DNA of 64,000 bases from positions 82,501 through 146,500 of the forward strand of contig JAMXCW010000004.1 of NCBI GenBank assembly GCA_024451685.1. Reading direction: 5' to 3'. The notes beneath the pieces are model-generated. The model searched no databases. It was given only the letters and a program-made list of their open reading frames with translations, and was not told the origin of the DNA. The translations under genes were made by a program, and so were the position numbers. This stretch comes from Candidatus Bathyanammoxibius amoris. Its GTDB lineage: Bacteria > Planctomycetota > Brocadiia > Brocadiales > Bathyanammoxibiaceae. This document shows positions 26,624-36,181 of this stretch, piece after piece (position 1 is the stretch's first letter; each line of letters starts with the position of its first letter).

Positions 26624-27064
26624 ATGGAATATTCCCAGTGTAACGTAGGCAGGGTGTTTGTGGTCAGGTTTGACCACGGGGACGACCTGCTGGCCGAACT
26701 CACGTCGCTCATTAAAAAAGAAAATATCAGGGCCGGGTTGCTGCACTTTCTAGGCGCCCTGGAAAAGGCCGAAATCGTGGTCGGACCTGAGAAGGTGGAG
26801 GTGCCGCCCGTGCCGATGTGGAGAGATTTTGCCGACGGCCGGGAGGTCTTGGGGCTGGGTACTATTTTTTGGAAGGACGACACCCCAAAAATCCACGTCC
26901 ACAGCGGGATAGGTAGAGACAACCTTGTCAACCTGGGCTGCATAAGGAAGGACGCAAAGGTCTATCTCACCATAGAGGCGGTAATAATAGAGCTAAAGGG
27001 CCTGTCGGCGGAGAGAAAGCCTGACGAAAGGACCAAGTTAGACCTGCTGAAGTTTAAGGACTAG
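26624..27064 (+). CDS. PPC/DUF296-domain protein
   Basis: From ATG 26624 the product has 146 residues and is almost entirely a PPC (DUF296) domain, including GLLHFLGALEKAEI and the HVHSGIG metal-binding-like segment. In plants this domain accompanies AT-hook DNA-binding motifs; bacterial free-standing members are trimers of unknown function. A 38-residue upstream extension in the same frame is basic and lacks a ribosome-binding site, so I exclude it. The stop codon overlaps the stop codon of the convergent TPR gene. Confidence 0.8.
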   Translation: MEYSQCNVGRVFVVRFDHGDDLLAELTSLIKKENIRAGLLHFLGALEKAEIVVGPEKVEVPPVPMWRDFADGREVLGLGTIFWKDDTPKIHVHSGIGRDNLVNLGCIRKDAKVYLTIEAVIIELKGLSAERKPDERTKLDLLKFKD

Positions 27065-28527
27065 GGCCACCATTCCTCCTCTATACGTTTCTTTCCTTCC
27101 TTTGCCCGGGCCTTTTCTTGACTTCTGCGTACCCTTTTCAGGGCCTGGCGGAAGGCGAGATTCTTTGGTCGTGCGCTGACGGCCGTGTTTAAAGAATTAA
27201 TGGCTGCCGCCAGTTTACCCTCGCGCATATATGCCATACCGAGTCTGTAATGTGCCTCTGCCATTGAGGGCCTGACCTCCAGGACCCGTTTCCACACCTT
27301 TATTGCCATCGTGGGGTCCATCTCAGCGGCCCTCTCCCACTGAAGAAGGGCCAGGGAAAATCTGCCGCTCCGGGCATAAGCATCACCCAGTTCATAGACC
27401 GCCTCCGCGCTGGCCGGCATAATCTCCACGACCCGGGTATAATGATCGAGGCCGTCAACGTGGTCTCCCCTGTCCAGATATAACTTGCCCAACGCCTTTT
27501 GGGTGTTGATGTCGTAAGGGTTGTTCTCAAGCTCCACTTTGTACTCAGAAACGGCCTCTTCAATAAATTCTTCACGCCTGGGCACATCTTTTCCACTACC
27601 ACTCGCGGCCCTGGCCTCATAAACAGCACCCAGCAGGTAATGGGCTTCAGGATACTCAGGGTCCAGCTCGATCAAAACTTCAAGCTCGGCGGTCGCCTCT
27701 CTAAAGGCCTCCAGCTTCTTCAACGTTATCGCCCTCTGGAAGTGCGCCTCTTTAAAGTCGGGCTTGATATCGACGGCATACGTATACTCTCTAAGCGCAC
27801 CCACCAGATAACCCTGGTCAAAGTAGATGTTCCCCAGGTTCCAGTGGGTCTCCGCATCATGGGGGTTAAGTCTCAAGGACTCTCTGTAAGCTGATATTGC
27901 GGCGCGAATATCCCCCATTTCTTCACTGGCTATACCTATATACTTGTATGCGTCTGCGTTACCGGGTTCAATTTCCAGGACCTTATTGAATTCGGTTACT
28001 GCCTCGTAAAGTCTCCCCTGCTTGAGAAGACTTAGACCAAAACCCTCGCGGGCGGTGACGTTATCGGGATGTTTATTCAAAACTATCTCGAAGTGTGACC
28101 CTGCCTCCTTGAACATACCGGCCAGATAATAGGCCAGTCCGAGGTTTATCCTTGCCGGCGTGAAATCACGCTCCAGCTGCAGGGACTTCAGGTACGCGGT
28201 TACGGCCTTTCCAAGCCTGCCCTCTCCTACGTAAGCCAGCCCCAGATTGTTCCAGGCATAAGGAAGGTTTGGATTCATCCCGACTACGGTCTTAAGTTCC
28301 CTCACTGCGCCTGCATAATCCCTGGCCTTGTAATAGTTGACTCCCAGTCCGTAGCGGGCGTCGATGTCGTCCGGGAGGGCTCTCAGCTCCCTTTTGTACA
28401 GGGCTATGTCATCCTTTATTTCGTAGGAGACGTCCTCGTTCTTTGCGCACGAAGTAAGGGGCAGAACAAGCAGTATCACAAATAGCATACCGGCGGAGCC
28501 TCGCACCCTAGATTCTTTGAGAGGCAT
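27061..28527 (-). CDS. TPR-repeat lipoprotein
   Basis: The 488-residue protein has a lipoprotein signal (lipobox LPLTSC, Cys near residue 28) followed by about ten tetratricopeptide repeats over almost its whole length (for example AWNNLGLAYVGEGRLGKA). The tail is short and basic. It should sit in a membrane and hold a multiprotein assembly. It overlaps the upstream amidotransferase-like gene by 20 bases, so translation is probably coupled. Its stop codon overlaps that of the convergent PPC gene. Confidence 0.87.
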   Translation of the reverse strand: MPLKESRVRGSAGMLFVILLVLPLTSCAKNEDVSYEIKDDIALYKRELRALPDDIDARYGLGVNYYKARDYAGAVRELKTVVGMNPNLPYAWNNLGLAYVGEGRLGKAVTAYLKSLQLERDFTPARINLGLAYYLAGMFKEAGSHFEIVLNKHPDNVTAREGFGLSLLKQGRLYEAVTEFNKVLEIEPGNADAYKYIGIASEEMGDIRAAISAYRESLRLNPHDAETHWNLGNIYFDQGYLVGALREYTYAVDIKPDFKEAHFQRAITLKKLEAFREATAELEVLIELDPEYPEAHYLLGAVYEARAASGSGKDVPRREEFIEEAVSEYKVELENNPYDINTQKALGKLYLDRGDHVDGLDHYTRVVEIMPASAEAVYELGDAYARSGRFSLALLQWERAAEMDPTMAIKVWKRVLEVRPSMAEAHYRLGMAYMREGKLAAAINSLNTAVSARPKNLAFRQALKRVRRSQEKARAKEGKKRIEEEWWP

Positions 28528-29236
28528 AGGCCCTTACCTCCTTAATGAAGCTTGAGAACAGGCCCCGCTCAACCGGTTCATCCAACATCGTCTCCGGGTG
28601 CCACTGTACCGCCACCACGAACGTGTGCCTGTCACTCTCTACGGCCTCAATCACCCCGTCCTCTGTTCTCGCGCAGACCTTCAGGCCGTTACCCAGACGG
28701 TCTACAGTCTGATGGTGCGCGCTGTTGGTGTCTACGGCGTCCACACCTAACATCCTGTGAAGCCTTGAGCCTTTTTCTATTAACACCTTGTGGCGTCCTC
28801 CGGGAGGGTTACGGTGGTTGATGGAGGTATTCATGTGTGCCGGTATGTCCTGAAAAAGACTGCCCCCCAGGCTGACGTTTAACAACTGCTCACCGTAACA
28901 TATCCCAAGAATGGGCATATCGAGCTTTAGGGCGCTTCTGATCAATTTAAAATCAAATTCCTCCTTCTCCACCGGCATCGGCACCATGCTCGGGTGTGCC
29001 TTCTGGCCGTAGCGCGATGGGTCTATGTCTGTACCTCCACTGAGAATCAGGCCGTCCAGCATACCTAAGACATTCTCAATACCGTCTTCTTCCACCCGCG
29101 GGAGAAGCACCGGAATTCCACCCACGAGCTCCACGGCCATGCAGTAGTCTCTATCCAGGTAATAGCGCGGCCGCGTATCTTCTACTACTACGACCTCTTC
29201 TTCATAATTACAGTTTATACCTATTACGGGTCTCAT
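28508..29236 (-). CDS. Class I glutamine amidotransferase-like hydrolase (peptidase C26, PuuD-like)
   Basis: The 242-residue protein has the nucleophile elbow GICYGEQ with Cys at 113, and the His-Glu pair in WHPET near residue 215, so the catalytic triad is complete. Peptidase C26 members hydrolyse gamma-glutamyl bonds (gamma-glutamyl-GABA, folate or peptide gamma-Glu). The start overlaps the stop of the upstream D-aminoacylase gene by four bases. With that neighbour it could process D-amino acid or gamma-glutamyl compounds, perhaps from peptidoglycan; the substrate is inference. Confidence 0.85.
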   Translation of the reverse strand: MRPVIGINCNYEEEVVVVEDTRPRYYLDRDYCMAVELVGGIPVLLPRVEEDGIENVLGMLDGLILSGGTDIDPSRYGQKAHPSMVPMPVEKEEFDFKLIRSALKLDMPILGICYGEQLLNVSLGGSLFQDIPAHMNTSINHRNPPGGRHKVLIEKGSRLHRMLGVDAVDTNSAHHQTVDRLGNGLKVCARTEDGVIEAVESDRHTFVVAVQWHPETMLDEPVERGLFSSFIKEVRAYASQRI

Positions 29237-30831
29237 TCCCTCCTCAGGACCTTTCCCGCCGCCGCTCCGGTGTGGCTGCCGCCATCTACAGTAATCTGCC
29301 CGTTCACTATCACGTACCCGATACCCGCCGAATATTGATGTGGTTCTTGATACGTGGCCCTGTCCTTTACGTCTTCAGGATCAAAGACGGTGATATCGGC
29401 AAAATAACCCTCCCTGACCTCCCCCCTGTTTTCCAGACGCATCTTCCTCGCAGAAAACCCCGTCATCTTATGAACCGCCTCCTCCAGCGACAATACACCT
29501 CTGTCCCTTGAATACCGGCCAAGCACCCTGGAAAAGGTACCGTACGCGCGGGGGTGCGGTCTGCCCTGCCCCAACATGCCGTCTCGCGCCCGAAGCGAAC
29601 TGTCGGAACCTATACCGACAAAATCCCAACTCAAAATCTCTTCCAGGTTGTCTTCGCTCATGCTGAAGGCCACTATCCACACGCGCCCCTTCTGCTCTAT
29701 CAAGAGGTCAAGCGCCACCTCCAGCGGCGGTTTATCATGTTCCCTGCCCAGTTCGGCAAGTGTCTTACCCACCACGCGGGCCTTGTGTTCAGCAGTCCCC
29801 GCGTGTACGTCCGAGATAAGTATAGTCTCACCGTACCACTCATCGTTACTTCTATCCAGTATCTCCTCCGTAACCTTCATGCGTGTGCGCGGACCGGTAA
29901 GCCTCTCCATCTGTTTCTCCATCCCTCCCTCCTGGACCCAGTTGGGAAGAATTACGTTGAGGTCGGTTGCCGCCGCCACGTAAGGGTATCTGTCACACGA
30001 GACCGGAAGCCCCTCTGCTATGGCCGAATCAAGCAGCCCCTTCACCGAAGAGAGCTTTGACCAGTTTTCCCTGCCCGCAGTCTTGATGTGGGATATTTGA
30101 AGACCCACTTCGGCCCTGCGTGATACTTCCAGGGCCTCTTTGATTGCATCAAGGAGTTTTTCCCCCTCGCTCCTCATGTGTGTGGTATAAACGCCGCCGA
30201 GCCGGCCAACCTCCCGGCAGATCTCAATAAGCTCCTCCCTGCCGGCAAAACATCCGGGCGGATATATAAGACCGCTGGAGAGTCCAAGGGCGCCGGCCTC
30301 CATTGCCCTTGTTACCTCGTCCTTCATCCCGGATAGTTCCCCGCCGGCGGGTGGTCTGCTGTCATAACCGATGACAAAATCCCTGATACTTGAATGGCCC
30401 GCAAGGAAGCCCCTGTTTATAGAGCTGCGTTGTGACTCCACTCTCCTGAAAAAACCCTCGGCGTCCCGCCAGTCTATTACCAGACCAAACTTGCTGTAGT
30501 TCTCCTGTTTCCTCTTCAGCGTCTCCTTCGAGAGGGGGAAGGGTGAAGAGCCGCAGTTCCCGCATATTTCGGTGGTCACGCCGTCGAGCACCTTGCTCTC
30601 GCTTCCGGGGCTGATGAAACAGAGGAAGTCGCTGTGGGAATGTATGTCTATAAACCCGGGGGCCACTATTAAACCCGCAGCGTCTATTACGGTTTGATTG
30701 TCCTGCGGTTCTATGTCCCCTATGAAGCTTATCTTGTCCCCCTTTATACCCAGGTCGGATTTCCTGCCGGACGCACCCGTACCGTCTATAATGGTCCCGC
30801 TTTTTATGACTATGTCAAAATTATTCACCAC
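29233..30831 (-). CDS. N-acyl-D-amino-acid deacylase (amidohydrolase family)
   Basis: The 532-residue protein is an amidohydrolase-fold enzyme of the D-aminoacylase type. Metal ligands are visible as H64 and H66 (DIHSHSD), a Cys in GNCGSSPFPLSKE, a His in THMRSEG, a His in QISHIK, a DVHAGTAEH segment and the late Asp in IGSDSS. It hydrolyses N-acyl-D-amino acids or D-dipeptide-like substrates in the cytoplasm. It is the first gene of a three-gene overlapping operon (deacylase, C26 hydrolase, TPR lipoprotein). A dihydroorotase or hydantoinase assignment is less likely because of the GNCG and DVHAG motifs. Confidence 0.87.
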   Translation of the reverse strand: MVNNFDIVIKSGTIIDGTGASGRKSDLGIKGDKISFIGDIEPQDNQTVIDAAGLIVAPGFIDIHSHSDFLCFISPGSESKVLDGVTTEICGNCGSSPFPLSKETLKRKQENYSKFGLVIDWRDAEGFFRRVESQRSSINRGFLAGHSSIRDFVIGYDSRPPAGGELSGMKDEVTRAMEAGALGLSSGLIYPPGCFAGREELIEICREVGRLGGVYTTHMRSEGEKLLDAIKEALEVSRRAEVGLQISHIKTAGRENWSKLSSVKGLLDSAIAEGLPVSCDRYPYVAAATDLNVILPNWVQEGGMEKQMERLTGPRTRMKVTEEILDRSNDEWYGETILISDVHAGTAEHKARVVGKTLAELGREHDKPPLEVALDLLIEQKGRVWIVAFSMSEDNLEEILSWDFVGIGSDSSLRARDGMLGQGRPHPRAYGTFSRVLGRYSRDRGVLSLEEAVHKMTGFSARKMRLENRGEVREGYFADITVFDPEDVKDRATYQEPHQYSAGIGYVIVNGQITVDGGSHTGAAAGKVLRRE

Positions 30832-30881
30832 AACAATTCAGATTATAGGCTTTATCGGCTGGTATTCAAGGGTGGGTTGAT

Positions 30882-31106
30882 CGGGGCAGGCGCAAGACCT
30901 GCCGCTACGTACTGAATGGTATTTCTCGCCGGGCCATTTGTAGCTGCCCGATTTATCGGGCCGGATTACCTCGCAGGGCTGAAACCCTGCGGCACCCTGG
31001 CGAGGTTGGTAGTAATGTAGCGTGCCAGCTTGCTCCCACGTCAAAACGTGCCAGCAAGCTGGCACGCTACATTATTGCGTATAAGCAGAGTAAACTCTGC
31101 CGCTGC
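30882..31106. repeat. Cluster of palindromic TGTAG/CTACA repeats
   Basis: Five hairpin units lie between the deacylase and rpoN genes: GGCAGG/CCTGCC ending GCTACG (30882-30910), GCCCGAT/ATCGGGC headed by TTGTAGCT (30938-30962), GCAGGG/CCCTGC (30973-30990), a long unit with TGTAGCG and CGCTACA ends (31016-31071) and GCAGAG/CTCTGC (31085-31100). The long unit contains two stacked hairpins joined by a CGTC-ACG linker. The same designs recur at four other places in the window. Confidence 0.85.
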
Positions 31107-31160
31107 AGGGACAAGAATCTGTCTAACAAAAGTATGCAGGGGGAATAAGGGGCGCCAGTT

Positions 31161-32576
31161 TTAGTACTGCCGTCTCTGACGGGAGGAGGGGAACTTCATG
31201 AGTTTTCTGTACTTGGTCACGGTGCGCCGTGCTACGTCGACACCCTTGGCCTTAAGCGCGGCGACTATTTCTTCATCGCTCAGGGGGTGTTTCTTGTCCT
31301 CTTTGTCTATTATCTCCCTGAGCCTCTGTCTTGTGGCTTCCCACGACTCCGTGTCGCCGTCGCCGCTGCTGAAACCGCCCGTAAAGAAGTACTTCATCTC
31401 GAATATGCCCCTGGGCGTCTGTATGTACTTCCTGGCCAGGGCACGGCTCACGGTGGAGACGTGTATGCCCAGACGGTCCGCAAGTTCCTGCATCTTAAGC
31501 GGTTTAAGGCTGGAGACGCCCTCCTCAAAGAAATCTTGCTGTAACTCTACAAGGTTGGTCGCGACCTTATACAGCGTGGCCCTTCTCTGCTCTATGGCGT
31601 CTATCAGCCATCTGGCCGATTCTATCTTCTTTTTTATGTACTCCTTGGTCTTGTTGTCTGAGTTGCGCTGGTTGAGGTACGTCCTGTAGGTACTGTTGAT
31701 GGATAGGTATGGGAGGGCGTAGTCCTCGTTCAGGGTGACCTCATACCGGCCGTCTACGTACTCGACCTTAACGTCCGGCACAACGTATGCAATCGGTTCA
31801 CAACAAAAAACCGAACCTGGTTTTGGGTTTAAACTGCCGATATGTTCTACCACCTTCTTTATGGTTTCCAGACTCCTGCCCGTCTTCTTGGCCACCTGAG
31901 GATACCTCTTCATCTCTATGTCCTTGAGATAATGGAGGATTAGCTCCTCGGCCAGTTCATATTCCTCGTATTTCTTGTCCATCTGGAGCAGCAGGCACTC
32001 CTCAAGGTTTCTGGCCCCCACACCAAGAGGCTCCATCGACTGCACCATACGCAGCGCCTTCCCGGCATCTTCAACGGCGACGGGCTGCTCAAGTTCATTT
32101 ACAATCTCATCTAAAGGGGTAGAGAGGTATCCGTTATCGTCCATGTTACATATTATGTGTTCACAGAGGTCTCGCATGAACCCTGTCATATCCATAAGGG
32201 AGAGCTGTCCAAAAAGATACTCGTGGAATGAGATGGGTTTGGCCGAGGTGTTTTCCAGCGCCTCCTGCTTTTTGTCCCTCTCGTCCCGTCTCGCAGACCT
32301 GCTTCTCGGCCTGGAATAGCTCTGCCACTCCTCCGGCAGCACGTCAACACGTTCTTCTTCCGCCGCTTCCGTCTCTTCGCCGTCTGGAGGGTTGTCCTCA
32401 ACCTCCGCATCCAGGACCGTTTCCTCTTCGAGTACGGGGTTTTCCTCCATCTCCGTCTGTACATGCTCAAGCAGGGCCAGTAGAGGGAGCTGTAGTATCT
32501 CTATCGATTGAATTATCTGCGGCGCCAGCTTCATCTTCAGTTGAAGCTGCACGCGCGGTGTCATCTCAAGCTTCAT
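31161..32576 (-). CDS. rpoN: RNA polymerase sigma-54 factor
   Basis: The 471-residue protein has the Gln/Leu-rich activator-interacting region I (residues 1-50), an acidic region II, the core-binding region and the C-terminal RpoN box ARRTVTKYRK near residue 455. Sigma-54 directs transcription from -24/-12 promoters and needs AAA+ activators. It follows recR on the same strand with a 13-base gap, so it probably belongs to the dnaX-ybaB-recR transcript rather than to the more usual lptB/hpf context. Confidence 0.95.
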   Translation of the reverse strand: MKLEMTPRVQLQLKMKLAPQIIQSIEILQLPLLALLEHVQTEMEENPVLEEETVLDAEVEDNPPDGEETEAAEEERVDVLPEEWQSYSRPRSRSARRDERDKKQEALENTSAKPISFHEYLFGQLSLMDMTGFMRDLCEHIICNMDDNGYLSTPLDEIVNELEQPVAVEDAGKALRMVQSMEPLGVGARNLEECLLLQMDKKYEEYELAEELILHYLKDIEMKRYPQVAKKTGRSLETIKKVVEHIGSLNPKPGSVFCCEPIAYVVPDVKVEYVDGRYEVTLNEDYALPYLSINSTYRTYLNQRNSDNKTKEYIKKKIESARWLIDAIEQRRATLYKVATNLVELQQDFFEEGVSSLKPLKMQELADRLGIHVSTVSRALARKYIQTPRGIFEMKYFFTGGFSSGDGDTESWEATRQRLREIIDKEDKKHPLSDEEIVAALKAKGVDVARRTVTKYRKLMKFPSSRQRRQY

Positions 32577-32589
32577 AACACGTCACCCG

Positions 32590-33177
32590 CTAAAAGGCCC
32601 TCCTTTCGTCCATGGCATCCGCCAACACGCTGTTAGACAGGTACTCAAGGTGGCTTCCCTGCGGAATACCCCTGGCCGGACGCGTGATTTTCATATCCTT
32701 CCAGCCCAGCGCAGACAGTCTCTTCTGGATATACGCGGCGGTGGTGTCCCCCTCCACGTTAAAATTGGTGGCCAGTATAACCTCCTTCACCGTGCCGTTC
32801 CCGACCCTGTCTATGAGCTTTTCTATGGTAAGGTCTTCCGGGTGGACGTTGTCCAGGGGGGAGATATGCCCCAGCAGAACGTGATAGACCCCTTTATAGT
32901 GTCCGGTCCTCTCTATACTGAAGAAGTCTTTATGTTCTTCCACCACGCATATCACGGTGTTGTCGCGTCCCGGGTCTGAGCATACCTGACAGATTCCGTC
33001 TACCGTAACGCCGAAGCACCCGGGACAGAATTTGCTATTCTGTTTCAGCTCCTCTATGGCGCCGGAGAGCTCTCCGGCCTCCTGCGCGGGGAGCCTGAGT
33101 ATATAATAAGCCAGCCTCTCGGCAGTCTTCCGCCCTATACCGGGCATCTTCGCCAGCTCTTTTATTAACTTCTCCAT
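32590..33177 (-). CDS. recR: Recombination protein RecR
   Basis: From the ATG at 33177 the product is 195 residues; a TTG seven codons earlier (33198) is an alternative. It has the helix-hairpin-helix (MPGIGRKTAERLA), a four-Cys zinc finger (CPGC and CQVC) and a TOPRIM domain beginning ICVVEEHKD. RecR works with RecO/RecF to load RecA at gaps. The gene is in the conserved order dnaX-ybaB-recR, here followed by rpoN. Confidence 0.95.
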   Translation of the reverse strand: MEKLIKELAKMPGIGRKTAERLAYYILRLPAQEAGELSGAIEELKQNSKFCPGCFGVTVDGICQVCSDPGRDNTVICVVEEHKDFFSIERTGHYKGVYHVLLGHISPLDNVHPEDLTIEKLIDRVGNGTVKEVILATNFNVEGDTTAAYIQKRLSALGWKDMKITRPARGIPQGSHLEYLSNSVLADAMDERRAF

Positions 33178-33296
33178 ATGTCGTGGATAGCCCTTCAAGA
33201 TTATCAGTTCCTGTCTTTAGTATACCGTTCCATTCTATAAAACAATTCTACCCTAAGATTCCCATACAAACTCCAGCCGCCCCGCGCGTATGCCTT

Positions 33297-33641
33297 CTAG
33301 GGTGCGCCAAAGGGCATTCCCCCCGGGAGGCCGGGCAAGTTCAATCCCCCGGTAAGCTTTGCCATCTCCTGTTCACACAATTCCCGGGACTTCTTTGCCG
33401 CCTGGTTTACCGCGGCAACCACCAGGTCCTCAAGCATATCCACGTCCTCCGGGTCAACCACCTCGGGGTCTATCTTTACCGCCAGAAGTTCCTGACTTCC
33501 GTTCATCTTGGCCGTGACCATGCCACCGCCTGAACTGGCCTCCACCACGCGATCCTTGAGCTCGTTCTGTATCTCCTCCATCTTTCTTTGCATCTTCTGG
33601 GCCTGTTTCATTATGTCGCCAAAGTTGCCTAAACCCTTCAT
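33297..33641 (-). CDS. YbaB/EbfC nucleoid-associated protein
   Basis: The 114-residue protein has the family pattern: a Met/Gln/Lys-rich first helix (FGDIMKQAQKMQRKMEEIQ), a central strand-rich part (VTAKMNGSQELLAVKIDPEVV) and a second long helix. EbfC/YbaB binds DNA as a dimer. It sits 14 bases after dnaX and before recR, the standard bacterial arrangement. Confidence 0.94.
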   Translation of the reverse strand: MKGLGNFGDIMKQAQKMQRKMEEIQNELKDRVVEASSGGGMVTAKMNGSQELLAVKIDPEVVDPEDVDMLEDLVVAAVNQAAKKSRELCEQEMAKLTGGLNLPGLPGGMPFGAP

Positions 33642-33655
33642 CTACACTCCTCCTT

Positions 33656-35326
33656 TTACTTAAGGATTTCTCCTTCAAAAAATGATACAACCTTCCCGAC
33701 CTTTGACTTCTCCGGTGATTCCGCGTGGGGTCCGTCGTCTGACATATTCGCCGCAGGCCCGCTGGCTTCCGCTACGACCGGAACGTCGTCGGAAAGTACC
33801 ACACTGAGGCGCAACCGTTTGCCCGTTACGTCCTTTAAACAATCCTCTATCTGCTTTAACCCCTCGGTGTCTTTCTCCACTGACGACTTGACAAACGGGC
33901 GTCCCTTTGGAAAGGCTATAACCGCGTCTTTACTGCCAAGACTGCTTAACCGTCCATTTTTCAGCCGCGACCACAACAAAGGTCTGGCCTTGTGAAAGTG
34001 GTTCATAACCCTCTCCCACACCTCGTTGACGTCCTGTGAAGAAACCGACTTCGCTGTGGCTTTTCCAGTCTTTGCAGGGTCCACTTCAGCACGGGCCGTC
34101 TCTGCCTGCTTCATACCTGTTTTAATGCCGGTATCTTTATGTTTACCCGTGGAAGGTGTCACTGAAGACGCCGCGCCCCGGGAGACGTTCTTCTCAAGCT
34201 CCTCAAGCCTGTGGAGGATGCTATCAAGAGGTTCAAGGTCCTCTATCCCCGCCAGCCTCACCATCGCCATCTCCAAAAATATCCTCTCCTGCAGGTCGTC
34301 AACCGCCTTTCTCTTCATCTCGGTAAGGACCTGAATCATGTACATTAATGTGTCCGGCCCAAAATCCTTCGCCTGTCTCTCCAGGAGTTGTTTCTCCCGC
34401 CAGGGATTTTCCAGCAGCTCGGCATTGAAGCCACAGGTGGCTACCACAAGCAGGTCCCGCAGGTACCAGACCAACTGGTCGACAAAGACGCCCGTGTCCC
34501 TGCCTTCGCTGATTACCCCGTGCACCACCTTCAGCGCGCCGGCGGCATCCTTATTCATTAAACTATCCACCAGGGTCTCCACCTTCTCTTCGCTCACCGT
34601 GCCGAGCAGGCCCTGTACGTCCTCAAGGGTTATCCCGCCCTCAGAGAACGACCCCAACTGGTCAAGCAGCGACTGCGCGTCCCTCAGCCCGCCTCTGGAG
34701 TGCCGCGCGATGGCCTTAAGCGCCTCTTCCGCTATGTCCATCTCCTCCTGTTTTGCTATCTGACTCAGGCGTTTCACTATGTCGGAAGGGGTGACGTTCT
34801 TCAGGTCAAAACGCTGGCAGCGTGACTGGACCGTCTCGGGGAGCTTGCCCGGGGCCGTGGTGGCAAAGAAGAATTTTACGTGGGAAGGCGGTTCCTCAAG
34901 TGTCTTCAGCAAGGCGTTAAATGCCTCGCGCGTCAGCATGTGGACCTCGTCGATTATGTATATCTTGAACCGGGAGCGGCTGGGCAGATACTTGACGTTC
35001 CCGCGGATAGTCCTTACCTCGTCGATGCCCCTGTTAGAGGCGCCGTCTATCTCCAGGACGTCCATATCACTTCCCTCAGAGATTGACCGGCAGATGTCGC
35101 ACTTGTTGCAGGGCTTATCCGTCGGGCCCTTCTGGCAGTTAAGGGCCTTTGCCAGTATCCTGGTCAGAGAGGTCTTGCCGACGCCCCTGGGCCCGGTGAA
35201 CAGATAGGCATGAGCCACACGGCCCTGCTTCAGGGCGTTCTTGAGGGTGGTGACGACGGGGTCCTGCCCCACCACCTCGTCAAAACTCTGCGGCCTGTAC
35301 TTTCTTGCGAATACGGTGTAACTCAT
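33656..35326 (-). CDS. dnaX: DNA polymerase III gamma/tau subunit
   Basis: The 556-residue clamp-loader ATPase has Walker A GPRGVGKT at residues 45-52, a zinc-binding Cys set (C64, C73, C76, C79), Walker B IIDEVHML and the SRC motif (QSRCQRFDL). Domain III extends to about residue 370. The C-terminal tail is shorter than tau of E. coli and has Lys/Thr-rich linkers. I see no obvious slippery heptamer for a gamma frameshift. A large SRP RNA gene lies 20 bases upstream on the same strand. Confidence 0.95.
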   Translation of the reverse strand: MSYTVFARKYRPQSFDEVVGQDPVVTTLKNALKQGRVAHAYLFTGPRGVGKTSLTRILAKALNCQKGPTDKPCNKCDICRSISEGSDMDVLEIDGASNRGIDEVRTIRGNVKYLPSRSRFKIYIIDEVHMLTREAFNALLKTLEEPPSHVKFFFATTAPGKLPETVQSRCQRFDLKNVTPSDIVKRLSQIAKQEEMDIAEEALKAIARHSRGGLRDAQSLLDQLGSFSEGGITLEDVQGLLGTVSEEKVETLVDSLMNKDAAGALKVVHGVISEGRDTGVFVDQLVWYLRDLLVVATCGFNAELLENPWREKQLLERQAKDFGPDTLMYMIQVLTEMKRKAVDDLQERIFLEMAMVRLAGIEDLEPLDSILHRLEELEKNVSRGAASSVTPSTGKHKDTGIKTGMKQAETARAEVDPAKTGKATAKSVSSQDVNEVWERVMNHFHKARPLLWSRLKNGRLSSLGSKDAVIAFPKGRPFVKSSVEKDTEGLKQIEDCLKDVTGKRLRLSVVLSDDVPVVAEASGPAANMSDDGPHAESPEKSKVGKVVSFFEGEILK

Positions 35327-35345
35327 ACCTTCCCCGTTTTAATAA

Positions 35346-35616
35346 CGGCCGTGCACCTTTCCTCGATCCACTTTCCCCCGGCACACGCCTGCAGCCAGCT
35401 CGGGCCAGGCAACCTCACGGCACATAAGTACAGATGTTTATGGCTGCTGGCTTCCGCCCCTGACCAGGTTCACACTGCCCTATTGCATGAGACCCAACCT
35501 TCAACGCCGCTTACAGAGATGCAACCGGGAGTCCGGATGACCTCAAAAAGGCGATTGACCCTGCATAAGCGGATTTCAGGTCACAAGGAACCGCTAGCTC
35601 CCCGTCTAGCACGGCC
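35346..35616 (-). ncRNA. ffs: Signal recognition particle RNA, large bacterial (Alu-containing) type
   Basis: On the minus strand the RNA begins GGCCGTGC and ends with the complementary GCACGGCC, giving a closed molecule of about 271 bases. The 5' part (GTGCTAGACGGGGAG, then TAGCGGT) matches the Alu-domain start of the Bacillus scRNA. The universally conserved SRP core follows at about 35440-35475: GGTCAGG, a GGCGGAAGCC loop and AGCAGCC, the binding site for Ffh. Near the 3' end GAGGTTGCCTGG and GGTGCACGG also match the Bacillus form. Genes of this RNA lie just upstream of dnaX in Bacillus too. An AT-rich stretch follows the 3' end. Confidence 0.93.
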
Positions 35617-35682
35617 AAAAATTTTACCCTATTTACCTCAACTGATGTCTCAGCATAATACCCTTCTTAACTACAGCCCTCA

Positions 35683-35772
35683 TGGCGGAGAGGGTGGGAT
35701 TCGAACCCACGAGGCAGTTGCCCGCCTACACGCTTTCCAAGCGTGCTCCTTCGGCCACTCGGACACCTCTCC
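35683..35772 (-). tRNA. tRNA-Ser (anticodon GGA)
   Basis: A 90-base tRNA with a long variable arm, acceptor stem GGAGAGG/CCTCTCC, encoded CCA and anticodon loop TTGGAAA (reads UCC and UCU). It lies between the second tRNA-Ser and the SRP RNA. Confidence 0.97.
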
Positions 35773-35819
35773 CGCAGCCGTTTTAATTGTAACACAACAA
35801 CCTGTCGTGCTAACATTCC

Positions 35820-36151
35820 GCCCGATAAATCGGGCAGCTACAAACATCCCTGCCGGGTGCCGCAGGGCTTTAGCCCTGCGAAACAATCCGGCCCGATAAA
35901 TCGGGCAACTACAAACAACGTTATATTTCATGCACCCGGCATGTAGCGGCAGAGTTTACTCTGCTCTGTGCGTTATTATGTAGTGGCAGAGCTTGCTCTG
36001 CATGTTGTCGAGCAAGCTCGACCGCTACAAAAAGTTTTTTGTGTAGCGTGCCGGCTTGCTGGCACGTTTTGACGTGGGAGCAAGCTCCCACGCTACAAAA
36101 GATATCTCTTGTCGGATGCATCGTAGGGGTACGGCATACCGTGCCCCTACG
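35820..36151. repeat. Cluster of palindromic TGTAG/CTACA repeats between two tRNA-Ser genes
   Basis: At least seven units fill this gap: GCCCGAT/ATCGGGC units ending GCTACAAA or ACTACAAA (35820-35843, 35891-35914), GCAGGG/CCCTGC (35862-35879), TGTAGCGGCAGAG/CTCTGC (35942-35966), a two-hairpin unit from TGTAGTGG to CCGCTACA (35979-36029), a second from TGTAGCG to CGCTACA (36042-36097), and a GGGG-ACGG palindrome (36122-36151). Arms differ between units but stay complementary. Confidence 0.87.
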
Positions 36152-36181
36152 TTCCCTATATTTAATACCTTATTCTTATTA

